The notes under the pieces were generated by a model. It did not search any database and was not told where the DNA came from. It worked only from the letters and a program-made list of their open reading frames with translations. Source: Streptococcus suis (lineage in GTDB: Bacteria > Bacillota > Bacilli > Lactobacillales > Streptococcaceae). Taken from it: a stretch of 64,000 bases of DNA. Every line of letters starts with the position of its first letter. Position 1 is the first letter of the stretch. This document shows positions 16,898 to 26,265 of this stretch, piece by piece. The stretch lies in contig NZ_JAEUXI010000002.1 in assembly GCF_016775005.1 (NCBI RefSeq), positions 124,001 to 188,000 on the forward strand, read 5' to 3'. The position numbers and the translations under genes are program-made.

Positions 16898-17485
16898 CTA
16901 TACTTCGTCGATGACTTCCTCGTCTTCTGAAAACTCATCGTCTTCTTCGTTCAAATCAACTTCTTCGTCAACCAAATCATCATCTGTAATGATTTCATTG
17001 ATTTCTGAATCGTATGACTCAACTTCGTCCTTTTCATCGTCTGGATTTTCATCATCGTAACTTGAATCAGAACCAGAGTCATAGCCATCTTCATCTTCTG
17101 GATCATCATGGCCGTAGTCGATGGCATCTTCATCACCATCCATGAAGGCATTGACACGTTTTTTCTTCCGTTTTGGTGCATCCTCGTCGTCCTCTTCAAG
17201 GGTGATGACTTCTTCATCGATTTCATCGATTGCATACCATGAACGAAGGCCCCATTTGTTTTCTCCTAGCGGAATAAAACTGCCATCCACATTCAAATCT
17301 GAATAGAAAGTTGGTAGGGCTGCACGAATTTCGCTGTTTGATTTTTCAAGGTAGTTTTGAATTTCATTAACCAAATCATTGAAGTACATTTCATTGTCAC
17401 GGCCACGTTCTTCCAAAATAGCACGCGCCACTTCAATCATGGAAAGTTCACTTTTTTCTTGTCCTGCAAATACGTTTAATTCCAA
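16898..17485 (-). CDS. rpoE: DNA-directed RNA polymerase delta subunit
   Basis: 195 residues. The folded N-terminal domain (about 1-90) contains [20 protein letters not shown] and NKWGLRSWY, typical of Firmicute delta. The rest is a disordered, strongly Asp/Glu-rich tail, as in the family. Delta promotes recycling and initiation selectivity of RNA polymerase. It is directly upstream of pyrG, the usual order. The pyrG promoter starts 9 bases after its stop, so the two genes are transcribed at least partly independently. Confidence 0.97.
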   Translation of the reverse strand: MELNVFAGQEKSELSMIEVARAILEERGRDNEMYFNDLVNEIQNYLEKSNSEIRAALPTFYSDLNVDGSFIPLGENKWGLRSWYAIDEIDEEVITLEEDDEDAPKRKKKRVNAFMDGDEDAIDYGHDDPEDEDGYDSGSDSSYDDENPDDEKDEVESYDSEINEIITDDDLVDEEVDLNEEDDEFSEDEEVIDEV

Positions 17486-17561
17486 GGCTCTTCTCCTTTT
17501 TTGTCTTTCCTTTCTATTTTACGCTAAAACTGCTAATTAGTCAAAGATTAGTCCACTTTTT

Positions 17562-17601
17562 CAGAAAAGAAAAGTCCAGTTGGCTCTACCAAACTAGACC
17601 T
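17562..17601 (-). terminator. Terminator of the subtilisin-like protease gene
   Basis: GTCTAGTTTGG and CCAACTGGAC arms (one bulge, one G-T pair), then TTTTCTTTTC on the minus strand, eleven bases past the stop. Confidence 0.75.
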
Positions 17602-17612
17602 TCTTGCTGGGA

Positions 17613-20600
17613 TTACCCAACTTCTTTTCTTTTCAAACTGTGGAGACTTACTACCACAAGGAATGCTGCCAGCCAGTATAAAATGCTTTGCTCTTGGCTT
17701 GCTGTTTGTGGCAGACTGCTTGCAGAGGCTTTGGCAGCAGCAGACAGAGAATTGCCCCAAACTGTTTGCACCTTTTTCTCATCTACTGGTCGACTCAAAA
17801 GTGATGGATTTTCGAGTGATTTTGTTACCAGATTCGCGTTCGTTCTTTCTGCAATGATCGGCAGGGGAGCAAGTGGCAGAACTTGGTAAGCCGCTTGACC
17901 TTTAGCCGTTACATCTGGCACAGAGAACGCATCAGCATAGTTTGAGCCTGCTAATAGCTCAACTTGGTTGCTAAATCCGTCGCCATCCGTATCTGCCGCC
18001 AAATCGAAACTTGGAGGAACAGACGCATAAACTGCTGACCCTGAAAGACTGAGGTCTCCTGGTGGTAATTCATAGGTTACACTATCACCTTTGGCTGTCA
18101 CATCTGGTACAGAGGTCGCATCTGCGTAGTTTGAGCCTGCTAATAGCTCAACTTGGTTGCTAAAGCCATCGCCATCTGTATCTGCCGCCAAATCGAAACT
18201 TGGAGGAACAGATGCATAAACTGCTGCCCCTGAAAGACTGAGGTCTCCTGGTGGTAATTCATAGGTTACACTATCACCTTTGGCTGTCACATCTGGTACA
18301 GAGAACGCATCTGCATAATTTGAGCCTGCTAATAGCTCAACCTGGTTGCTAAATCCGTCGCCATCCGTATCTGCCGCCAAATCGAAACTTGGTAGTTGAC
18401 TAGCTGGATTCGACAAGGCCTGACCCAACGATTCCATGCTGCCTTTAGCTGCTAAGGTTAAGTCCAGCAAATTACGTGCACTTGCTTGAACCAAGTAAGA
18501 CGCTGGCAAATCCAAGACAAAATAGCCATCTGGCAACTGAACTTCAAGCTTGTATTGCCCCTGGCGAATCAGGCGTTCAAAACTCTCCGGCGCATAGCGG
18601 GCACGTGTCAACTCCACTCGCTGTCCCCTGGCATCAACCAAGTAGATCATTGTTCCTTCTGGCGCCACACCTGCAAAGCTTGCCAATACAGGATAGCGGC
18701 CAATCGCTTCCACTCGGAAAGACACACCAACCAAGCTGTTTTCTTCTGACACTGTAAAAGATTTGCGTAGAATTTCACCATCAATCAAGCGGGCCACATC
18801 CTGGTCCATCAAGAGCAATTCAACCGTATAGTCTCCAAATGGTAAGAGCTGCAAGTTACTAAAAGGGCCTCCTGGTTTGTTTAACTCTGTTAGTTCGACA
18901 CCTTCATGATCAAAAATACGATAGTTATAGCCAATCGGCAATTCTTGGTCAGTTGCATCATCAATCACTTGCACTACTACAATACCATGGTTCTGAGGCA
19001 AATCTGCAAATTCTACCAAGTTGGCACTGATGACATTTCCTGCTTGATCTTCAACAGCGTAGAAGAAATTGCTGATATCTAAAGGACGGTCCAGAATATC
19101 AATTTCTGGCAGATGATAAACCCCATTTTCATCTGGTTCTACATAAACCCGTTTTGGCTGGGTCAAAACTTCACGTAGGGGGCGTCCGGTTGGCCCAATA
19201 TTGTCTGGGTTCAAGATTTCAACTGGATTTCCATTTTCATCCTTGGTATGGATAACATAATACACCCGAGCACGATAGATAGGCATGCCATAGGCAAGCG
19301 GGTCTCGTGGCTTAAAGGTCAAGTTTTCCAGATCTAAGATTCCCGTTGTAATAGCTGGTCGCACACGATTAAGTTCAATCTGATAAACCATCTCTTGCAT
19401 CTGGGCACCCGCCGTCTCCGGAAGATAGCGAACAACATATTGGTAGAGCCCGTCTGGCAAATCCTGACCTAGGCTGTCTTTTCCTTCCCAGGCTGAAGTT
19501 TCAATCAAGTGTGCACGAGGGTTGGTTGCTCGGCCGGCATAGTAATTTTTCGGACCACTAACTGCCGCACCCTGCCACAAGATTTCCTGACGCTCAGTAT
19601 CTGCTGCAGCAAAGACCTGAACATGCAGATTGCGGAAGTTACGCAGAAAAACACCCCGGAAAACAACTGCGTCTCTATTGCCATCTCCATTAGGAGAAAG
19701 AGCTAGAATTGGTTGTCCAGCTTGGTCTCTTTGGAGCAAGAATTCTCCTTTGGCATTTTCAAACGTTCCAAGAATAATCGGTGATTGGATGCCATGTTCG
19801 CCTGTTTCATGGTTAAACTCAGCTTTCCCGGTCAATAAGCCTGTAAAGAAATTTTTCTCATCAACAGCCAAGTGCCCTGACGGTGTAAAGTCTTTTTCTG
19901 AATAGAAAGGCTTTTCTCCTTCGGCCATATCGTAAATTGATTTCTCTAGAACCGCAAGGTTTTGGAATTGACCACGGAAACCGACAAAAGGAATGCTAAC
20001 CAAATCCAGTTTGTCAACGTCATCTTGAAAGCGTACGAACCCTTCTAGATAGTAGCCGTTCGGCATCAGCTTGGCTAATTCTTCAGCAAAAGCTGACGCG
20101 TCTAGTCGGATCCGAACAGTCTGACTAGATCCAGCCGCCACACGGATTTCCTGTCCTTCCACTCGTGCCAACTCACGTGGTGTCAAGGCAAAACGACCAT
20201 CTACTACGGCATCCGTATTCAGATGGCTAACGTAGTAAAGTACCTTTTCTTCTTGGCTCGTATTGAAGACGGTAACATCAAACTCAAAAATATCTCCGAC
20301 ATTCCCCAGAGAGATACTTGGGTAAGCATCCTTACCAAGTAAGTAAAGAGAACTATCGAGTGCTGCCGCGACATGGATCAAACCCGCTCCCTGTTGACGA
20401 GGAGAAACATAGGCTTGGCTTTTCTCATCAAAATGAGGGCGAGCCGTCGCCATCAATACTTGCTTGATGCGTTCCTGGAGAGCTTCCCCTTGCAAATCAG
20501 GGTACTTCTCCATCAAGCCTTTTTTCAGTAAAGCAATAGCTCCAGCCACATGTGGCGCTGCCATGGAAGTACCGTTCATACTGGCATACTTGCCGTCGTT

Positions 20601-22259
20601 GATACTAGAATAGATAGCACCACCAGGAGCTGTCAAATCCGGCTTCAATTCACCATCGGTCGTTAATCCCCAACTTGTAAATTCAGACAATTGGTCAGCA
20701 TCTGGGTTTGGGAGGTTGGCACGTTTTTTATCAAAAACCAGCTGGTAACGACCTGTTCCTGACTGAGCTGCCAATTCCTGTCCCAATGCTTTTGGAATGA
20801 AGATGGATGGAATTGACTTAGACACACGAGTGGTGACAGCCATAGACAAGTCATCACCGGTCTCTACATTATTAAAGATAACTGCACCAACAGCTCCCTT
20901 ATTCACAGCTTCTGTGATTTTGGCATCAAAAGAAATAATCCCCCGCTCAATCAGAGCAATCTTGCCAGCCACATCCTTGTCTGTAAAATCCTCTGGACGC
21001 CCCAAACCGACATAGACATAATCATAGGTTTTTCCAACTTCAAAATCTTTGGCAAGCCCACTCGGTTGTGTATAGGTCCCTTTCCCATTATTGAAGCGAG
21101 CATCATTTTCCATCCCTAAAATTTGGAAAACATCCTTGATGACATGGCTATTGTTGAAGGAAGCAACAGCGATGCTATCACGCGCAGCCGCTGGCGAGGC
21201 AACCAAGCCATAATCAGGATTTTCAACCAAAGGATTGTCCTGGCCATCTCCCCAAACTCGGTCATTTCCTGCAGCAATAACCACTGATACCCCACGTTTT
21301 TTGGCATCTTCTATAGCTTGGTTCAAAGCTACGCTAGCATCAATCAAAGAGCCAGCTGCCGAACCCAGACTCAGGTTAATCACATCTGCACCAAGTTTAA
21401 CCGCATCTTCTATAGCTCGAATATAAAGATAGGGCTGGGTCCCATTACCGAATTTGTCCGAGAAGACCCGCATGAACATCAATTGAGCTTCAGGTGCCAC
21501 GCCAACAATCTTTTGCCCAATACTGTCTTCTTGAGTCGGATTTCCCGCTGCAATCCCTGCAACGTGTCCTCCGTGGGTTGCTTCTTTTTCTTCCTTGACT
21601 TCTGTATTCAAATCAAGGTAGTTATAGGCGAAGACAATTTTTTCATTGTACCATTGGCCGTAGCTAATGCCATTTGCAGCCTTAACAGCTTCAATTTCAG
21701 CTTCATTTTTATACTTAGCTGTCGAAATATCTGTTAAGCTATAAGCATCGTGAGTGACATCGATTCCAGAATCAACAATGGCAATCACCATGCCTTCTCC
21801 CTTATTTCCTGTCTCCCAAACAGTTGGTACTTCAATCAGCGCATTGCTTTCTTCAGAAAGAACCTCTACCCCCGTCTGACTCGTTTCCGCATTCGGAACA
21901 AGCCCTTCTTCAGAAGTCACAGAGCTTGGAACAGGGACAGCCTCTACCAAACTAGAACCCTCTGCCGACTCACCTGCCGCAAGTGGCTCTCTAGATAGGA
22001 GAGGGGGAGCTTGCTCTGTCTGTTCCGACAACTCCATTGTTGTTACCGTAACTTCCGCTTCCAGCGAAGACGTGATAGCGGTTACAGAATTATCTGTAGA
22101 AAGGTCAGCACTGCTACTTACCTCCAAAGACAGAAGCGACTCGTCCACGCTTGAGCTAGTTTCAGCTGAAATAGTTGGACCAACAAAAGCAGTTAGCAAG
22201 AGAATGATACTCAGACTACCGCCCATCAATCCTTTTCCTATTCGCTTGAATAGATCCAT
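17613..22259 (-). CDS. Surface subtilisin-like serine protease, C5a-peptidase/PrtP type
   Basis: 1548 residues from the ATG at 22259, chosen because AAAGGAGG lies just upstream and a signal peptide follows at once (SLSIILLLTAFVGPTISA). The S8 catalytic triad is visible: Asp163 (AIVDSG), His229 (THGGHVAG) and Ser565 (NGTSMAAPHVAG). A protease-associated insert covers about 385-510. An Fn3-like domain follows (SLGNVGDIFEFDVTVFNTS), as in C5a peptidase and lactocepin. Near the C-terminus are three near-identical 63-residue repeats, each with a DTDGDGFSNQVE calcium-binding loop. The end has LPQTA, a hydrophobic segment and KRKEVG, so wall anchoring is likely although the motif is not LPxTG. S. 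suis SspA-type proteases share this plan; the natural substrate is unknown. Confidence 0.9.
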   Translation of the reverse strand: MDLFKRIGKGLMGGSLSIILLLTAFVGPTISAETSSSVDESLLSLEVSSSADLSTDNSVTAITSSLEAEVTVTTMELSEQTEQAPPLLSREPLAAGESAEGSSLVEAVPVPSSVTSEEGLVPNAETSQTGVEVLSEESNALIEVPTVWETGNKGEGMVIAIVDSGIDVTHDAYSLTDISTAKYKNEAEIEAVKAANGISYGQWYNEKIVFAYNYLDLNTEVKEEKEATHGGHVAGIAAGNPTQEDSIGQKIVGVAPEAQLMFMRVFSDKFGNGTQPYLYIRAIEDAVKLGADVINLSLGSAAGSLIDASVALNQAIEDAKKRGVSVVIAAGNDRVWGDGQDNPLVENPDYGLVASPAAARDSIAVASFNNSHVIKDVFQILGMENDARFNNGKGTYTQPSGLAKDFEVGKTYDYVYVGLGRPEDFTDKDVAGKIALIERGIISFDAKITEAVNKGAVGAVIFNNVETGDDLSMAVTTRVSKSIPSIFIPKALGQELAAQSGTGRYQLVFDKKRANLPNPDADQLSEFTSWGLTTDGELKPDLTAPGGAIYSSINDGKYASMNGTSMAAPHVAGAIALLKKGLMEKYPDLQGEALQERIKQVLMATARPHFDEKSQAYVSPRQQGAGLIHVAAALDSSLYLLGKDAYPSISLGNVGDIFEFDVTVFNTSQEEKVLYYVSHLNTDAVVDGRFALTPRELARVEGQEIRVAAGSSQTVRIRLDASAFAEELAKLMPNGYYLEGFVRFQDDVDKLDLVSIPFVGFRGQFQNLAVLEKSIYDMAEGEKPFYSEKDFTPSGHLAVDEKNFFTGLLTGKAEFNHETGEHGIQSPIILGTFENAKGEFLLQRDQAGQPILALSPNGDGNRDAVVFRGVFLRNFRNLHVQVFAAADTERQEILWQGAAVSGPKNYYAGRATNPRAHLIETSAWEGKDSLGQDLPDGLYQYVVRYLPETAGAQMQEMVYQIELNRVRPAITTGILDLENLTFKPRDPLAYGMPIYRARVYYVIHTKDENGNPVEILNPDNIGPTGRPLREVLTQPKRVYVEPDENGVYHLPEIDILDRPLDISNFFYAVEDQAGNVISANLVEFADLPQNHGIVVVQVIDDATDQELPIGYNYRIFDHEGVELTELNKPGGPFSNLQLLPFGDYTVELLLMDQDVARLIDGEILRKSFTVSEENSLVGVSFRVEAIGRYPVLASFAGVAPEGTMIYLVDARGQRVELTRARYAPESFERLIRQGQYKLEVQLPDGYFVLDLPASYLVQASARNLLDLTLAAKGSMESLGQALSNPASQLPSFDLAADTDGDGFSNQVELLAGSNYADAFSVPDVTAKGDSVTYELPPGDLSLSGAAVYASVPPSFDLAADTDGDGFSNQVELLAGSNYADATSVPDVTAKGDSVTYELPPGDLSLSGSAVYASVPPSFDLAADTDGDGFSNQVELLAGSNYADAFSVPDVTAKGQAAYQVLPLAPLPIIAERTNANLVTKSLENPSLLSRPVDEKKVQTVWGNSLSAAAKASASSLPQTASQEQSILYWLAAFLVVVSLHSLKRKEVG
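17905..18395 (-). repeat. Three 189-bp tandem repeats in the protease gene
   Basis: The 63-residue unit, from PSFDLAADTDGDGFSNQVEL to AAVYASVP, occurs nearly identically two full times and once partially. The DNA is almost identical between copies, so repeat number is likely variable between strains. Each unit carries a DxDGDGxxN calcium-loop motif. Confidence 0.9.
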
Positions 22260-22468
22260 ATTTTCATAACCTCCTTTATAAATTTGTATGGATATACAAC
22301 TATATATTAAAAGATTTTTCTCAACTTTACAAGAGAATTTTCTGATTTTTTTAAAAATATAGATAATTCTGTTTATTCTTCCTTTTATAAAAAATAGCTT
22401 CTGCCTCCCTTTCAAAATGGTCGGCAGTGCTTGCTAACCATTTCGGGGAGTGCAAAAGCTATGTTTTT

Positions 22469-25210
22469 TTATTCTGAGACAGAGTCTAGTGCCTTCTCTG
22501 GCTTGCTTTCAGTTGAATCTGTCAGGACTGGAACTGGTTCATCAGCTACTGCCGGTTCGCTAGCTGCCTCTTCGCTTGCCGGTTTAGCAACTGGCTCAGC
22601 ATCCGATGGTGATGTACTTGATGGGGTAGTCTCACTCTTGGATTCTTGCGCTTGATTGCTTGTTGGCGTGCCACTTTCCTCCCTTGTTTCCTCAGGAGTG
22701 AAGCGTTGGGCAGGCGTTGCAATAATCGAAGAAGTGCTTGGCTGAGTTGTTGATTCTGTAGGTTTTGCAGGCTGGGCAGGTGCTGGTTGAGTTGCCGCTA
22801 GCAAGGCTTCTGCTGGTGCCAATTCCGTTTGCGGATGGAGCGCAGCTTTTTCCACCCGGTAGAAACCTGAACCGTCTGGTCTTGGGATGCGGAAGGCCGT
22901 TTGAGAAACCTTGGTTTTTGGATCGACAACATCTTGTGGATCAAAAATGTATCCATCCTTGGTCGTAAATTTACCAGCCGCCTTGGCAGCTTCAATTTCC
23001 TCATAACTGTGGACAATCTGCCAATTCTTCAATCCTTTCCGTTGCTCTTGCGGTGTTACACGTTTGGCCAACTCATCTCTATCACGCTTGTCTAATAGTG
23101 CTTGAACCGCAGCCAATTCCTGACTGGAGAGCTCGCTCTTTTTCACTGAACGCAGGCTATCGTCATCTGCACGTGGCAGACTAAATGCATCACGGAAGAC
23201 AAAACTTCTAGGATCCAATACATCCTCAGCCGCAAAGATATAGCCATCAGCTGTCGCAAATCGCCCTTGGGCACGAGCTGCTCCCACCTCTTCTGCTGTA
23301 TGGACAATCTGCCAATTTTTCAAACCAGCCCTCTTATCTGGTGCTGTCGCATTGAGAATCGGTGCCAACTGATCTGCGGCTTCATCATGACTATGACCGC
23401 TGCTGGTCCAAGCTGCAGGACGAACTTCAGGATGACGCATGAGGTACTTGATTGTCGCAATCTGTTCCTTGTTCAACCAGGTATATGGCAGGACATGGAT
23501 GTGGTCAATATGCGGAATGACAAAGACTTCCCCAGTATCATAGGTGGCATTTCCACCACGCATTGGCAGTTTATGGATTGGCACAAGCGGAGCTGGTGTC
23601 AGATCCCCCTCTTTAGCAGGGCTGACATCAAATAGATAGGATGGATCCTTCTCCATCAGACGCAATTCTGCAAATGAAATCTTCATCAAATCTAATTCCT
23701 GACGGGCATAGAAATAAGCCTTGCCATCCACTTCCATCCAATAGCCCACCTGACCTCGATGACTGGCCTTGCGCAAAACTGCCTGGCTATCAAATTCAGG
23801 GCGGTTTTCAGGACTCTCTTGTCCCTCAGTCGCTGGAGGAGTTACTGGTTTTGATGGAGCTGCTGTCGAATGACTACCAGCATTGGCCTGGGATTTTTCA
23901 GCCAACCATGCTGCAACTTCCTTCAATTCAAATTCTTCTAATTCACCAAAGCCAACATAATGGAAGTGGTCTCCGTGGCTTGCAATCAAGCCATGTTCAT
24001 CAACAGAGGTAATCGAAGCCTTGCTGAACTGATAACCATCACTAGTGAAGTAGGCTTTGCCATCCAATCCCTTACCATAAACAGTTATCGGACGCCCCTG
24101 CCACATACGAGTCTGTTGTTTGGCAGTTCCTGTCGGCTTGGTTTGACTAGTTGGCAAGACTGGACTCGGTGTTGGATTAGAGTGAACCTGATGACTAGTA
24201 GCGTGGTGTCTGGTACCACCATTTGCCTGGCCGACACTTGCACCACTTGTGCCAATCATTCGGGCAATCTTTTCTTCCAAGGCAGACATCTGACTGTAAG
24301 GAATAAAGTGGAAATGATCTCCGTGGGGCACAACTACACCGGTGGCTGTTTTTTTACTGATAGCTCTTGGATCAAAGACCAAACCATCAGCTTCGACATG
24401 ACGCTCAGATAAAGGGGTACGGTCCAATTGGGCCAACAAGGAAGCCAAGTCTTGACCTGCTCCAATAGCAGCTACTTCTTGTCTTCTTGCCACAGTTGAG
24501 CTAGACTGACTCCCTTGTCCAGATTTCCCTGCCCAAACAGCCTGTGCTGCCTTGAGTTCATCTGGCGACAGATCTTTTTTGGGAATAAAGTGGAAGTGAC
24601 TGCCATGGGGAACAATATAGCCATCTCCCGTATCTTCGATGACGTCATTTGGATTGAAAACATAGCCATCGTCTGTAGTATAGGGACCTGTCTTTCCTTG
24701 ACTAGCCGCCCGTCCCTGCTCTGCTTTTTTCCCAGTAATTTCCTGCTGACTAGCAATCTCCTCCTTGGTACGAATGTTATCCCGCTTGCTTGGATCGGTC
24801 AAATAGACATAATACTTGCCATCTACCTTGATAACATAACCATTTTTCACTTCGTTAACGATGTGGCTTTGGTCCAAAACATAGGTCGGGTCAAGCATCA
24901 ACAATTCTTCACTAAAAATAGAATCGAAAGGAACCTTACCATTGTAATAATGGAAGTGGTCTCCGTGCGATGTGACATAGCCTTGATCCGTGATTTTTAC
25001 AATAATCTGTTCCGCATCAATCCCTTCTTCTGCGGAGACCTGGTCAGGAGTCTTGGTTTCTGTAACCACTGCACCTTCTTGCGACTCTGACTCAACATAG
25101 GCGATTTGATGTTGTGTACTTAAGTTTGCTTGGTATTGGCCTAAAAAATAGCCACACAAACCTGCACCAACCGTCGCTGGAAGTACCAACTGAATCCATT
25201 TCTTTTTCAT
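22469..25210 (-). CDS. Pht-type histidine-triad surface protein
   Basis: 913 residues. After an N-terminal hydrophobic export segment come five HxxHxH zinc-binding triads: HGDHFH (82), HGSHFH (202), HGDHFH (296), HGDHFH (412) and HIDHIH (567). The block EGIDAEQIIVKITDQGYVTS and the DPTYVLDQSHIVNEVKNGYVIKVDGKYY region match pneumococcal Pht proteins closely in type. Two related repeats of about 85 residues (GLKNWQIVH) lie at about 650-820, then a Pro/Thr/Ser-rich tail. Pht proteins scavenge zinc at the cell surface. It is co-transcribed with the zinc-binding lipoprotein gene 12 bases upstream and would share its AdcR control. The tail has no LPxTG. Confidence 0.92.
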   Translation of the reverse strand: MKKKWIQLVLPATVGAGLCGYFLGQYQANLSTQHQIAYVESESQEGAVVTETKTPDQVSAEEGIDAEQIIVKITDQGYVTSHGDHFHYYNGKVPFDSIFSEELLMLDPTYVLDQSHIVNEVKNGYVIKVDGKYYVYLTDPSKRDNIRTKEEIASQQEITGKKAEQGRAASQGKTGPYTTDDGYVFNPNDVIEDTGDGYIVPHGSHFHFIPKKDLSPDELKAAQAVWAGKSGQGSQSSSTVARRQEVAAIGAGQDLASLLAQLDRTPLSERHVEADGLVFDPRAISKKTATGVVVPHGDHFHFIPYSQMSALEEKIARMIGTSGASVGQANGGTRHHATSHQVHSNPTPSPVLPTSQTKPTGTAKQQTRMWQGRPITVYGKGLDGKAYFTSDGYQFSKASITSVDEHGLIASHGDHFHYVGFGELEEFELKEVAAWLAEKSQANAGSHSTAAPSKPVTPPATEGQESPENRPEFDSQAVLRKASHRGQVGYWMEVDGKAYFYARQELDLMKISFAELRLMEKDPSYLFDVSPAKEGDLTPAPLVPIHKLPMRGGNATYDTGEVFVIPHIDHIHVLPYTWLNKEQIATIKYLMRHPEVRPAAWTSSGHSHDEAADQLAPILNATAPDKRAGLKNWQIVHTAEEVGAARAQGRFATADGYIFAAEDVLDPRSFVFRDAFSLPRADDDSLRSVKKSELSSQELAAVQALLDKRDRDELAKRVTPQEQRKGLKNWQIVHSYEEIEAAKAAGKFTTKDGYIFDPQDVVDPKTKVSQTAFRIPRPDGSGFYRVEKAALHPQTELAPAEALLAATQPAPAQPAKPTESTTQPSTSSIIATPAQRFTPEETREESGTPTSNQAQESKSETTPSSTSPSDAEPVAKPASEEAASEPAVADEPVPVLTDSTESKPEKALDSVSE

Positions 25211-25222
25211 ACTTTCTCCAAT

Positions 25223-26137
25223 CTACTTTAATTCTTTCGCTAAGGTGTCAAGCACCACTTTTAAATTATCTAAATAGGTAGCTGCATTTTCTGGGTCTGC
25301 CTCTAAGGGATCCAAGACCTTCAGCTCTACACCTGTTTCTTTAGCAAGGGTTTGCGCCATCTTATCGGACACCCCTTTTTCTACAAAAATGGTCCTCACC
25401 TGATAATCTTCTACAAACTCTTTGATTTCTGCTAGCCGTTTGGGGCTAGGCTCTTCTTCAGAAACCCCTGCAATTCCCAGCTGTGTTAAGCCAAAACGAT
25501 GAGCCAGGTAAGAAAAAGCCGTATGCTGAGTAACAAAGGTCTTGGAAGAAACTTTCTCAAAGATTGGCTTATAGGTCTGATAGAGTTGTTCTGCTTCCTT
25601 GGCAAATGCTTCTGCATTCTCATAGTATTCCTGAGCATGGTCTGGATCTTGCTCACCTAGGAGCTTGGCGATTTCTCTAGCTTCGTCAGCAACTAAGAGA
25701 GGATCTAACCAGGTATGAGGGTCATAGAGACTGGCCGGATCCTGTCCTTCCGCCACTTCTACCTCTTCCAAACCAGGAACTCGCATCAACTCTAGCTTGG
25801 TCGATGCTTCTAAAACCTCCACTGAAGACCCTTGTAAATTGGGGTCTAAACGCTTAGCCCAGGATTCTAAAACTCCTGAGTGATAAATAAAGACATCTGC
25901 ATCATAAATCGCACGAACATCGCCAGCAGACGGCTCATAGGAATGAATACCCGACCGCGAACCGATCATTCGCACCTGATTACGCTGGCCTGAAACAGAT
26001 TTGACCATTGAATAAATCGGGTAAAAACTTGTGACAATGGTCAATCCCTCCTTCTCTTCCGGCATGGGCTGAAGCTGGCAAGCCGCCAACAAACAGGTCA
26101 AAGCCAAACAGAGAAAGCTAAACAATTTCTTTTTCAT
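25223..26137 (-). CDS. lmb: Zinc/laminin-binding lipoprotein (AdcAII/Lmb type)
   Basis: 304 residues. The lipobox LLAAC gives a lipidated Cys20. The fold is a cluster A-I metal-binding protein. Candidate zinc ligands are His65 (GIHSYEPS), His141 (DPHTWLDP), His205 (TQHTAFSY) and Glu279 (LDPLEA). Members of this family (AdcAII, Lmb, Lsp) deliver zinc to the AdcCB importer and can bind laminin. It is followed by a Pht-type gene as in pneumococcus and group A/B streptococci. Two AdcR-type boxes flank its promoter. The importer genes are not in this window. Confidence 0.94.
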   Translation of the reverse strand: MKKKLFSFLCLALTCLLAACQLQPMPEEKEGLTIVTSFYPIYSMVKSVSGQRNQVRMIGSRSGIHSYEPSAGDVRAIYDADVFIYHSGVLESWAKRLDPNLQGSSVEVLEASTKLELMRVPGLEEVEVAEGQDPASLYDPHTWLDPLLVADEAREIAKLLGEQDPDHAQEYYENAEAFAKEAEQLYQTYKPIFEKVSSKTFVTQHTAFSYLAHRFGLTQLGIAGVSEEEPSPKRLAEIKEFVEDYQVRTIFVEKGVSDKMAQTLAKETGVELKVLDPLEADPENAATYLDNLKVVLDTLAKELK

Positions 26138-26155
26138 AGTTCCTCCTTTAAATGA

Positions 26156-26197
26156 TTAACTAGTTAAGTTTATACCACAAAATAATTAACCAGTCAA
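26156..26197 (-). promoter_or_regulatory. AdcR-controlled promoter of lmb-pht
   Basis: Two TTAACNNGTTAA-type boxes: TTAACTAGTTAA (26156-26167, perfect) and TTAACCAGTCAA (26186-26197, one mismatch), 30 bp centre to centre. The minus-strand promoter lies between and within them: TTGACT (26192-26197, inside the distal box), 17 bases, TATAAA (26169-26174), directly before the proximal box. Zinc-loaded AdcR is known to repress such promoters in streptococci. Confidence 0.9.
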
Positions 26198-26228
26198 GTT
26201 TATCGTGAAAAAAATAGCAAAAAAGTAC

Positions 26229-26257
26229 AAAAAAAGAAACCAGTCGAAACCGGCTTC
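26229..26257 (-). terminator. tig terminator
   Basis: GAAGCCGG and CTGGTTTC arms with two G-T pairs, then TTTTTTT on the minus strand. Confidence 0.75.
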
Positions 26258-26265
26258 CTAATTTA

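Noticed and set aside
17613-22415. Longer start for the protease at 22415
   Set aside because: The extra 52 residues are basic and AT-derived; the ATG at 22259 has AAAGGAGG and a signal peptide.
22469-25210. Lipobox in the Pht-type protein (AGLC)
   Set aside because: The residue before Cys is Leu, not Gly/Ala/Ser, so a lipoprotein cleavage site is not supported.
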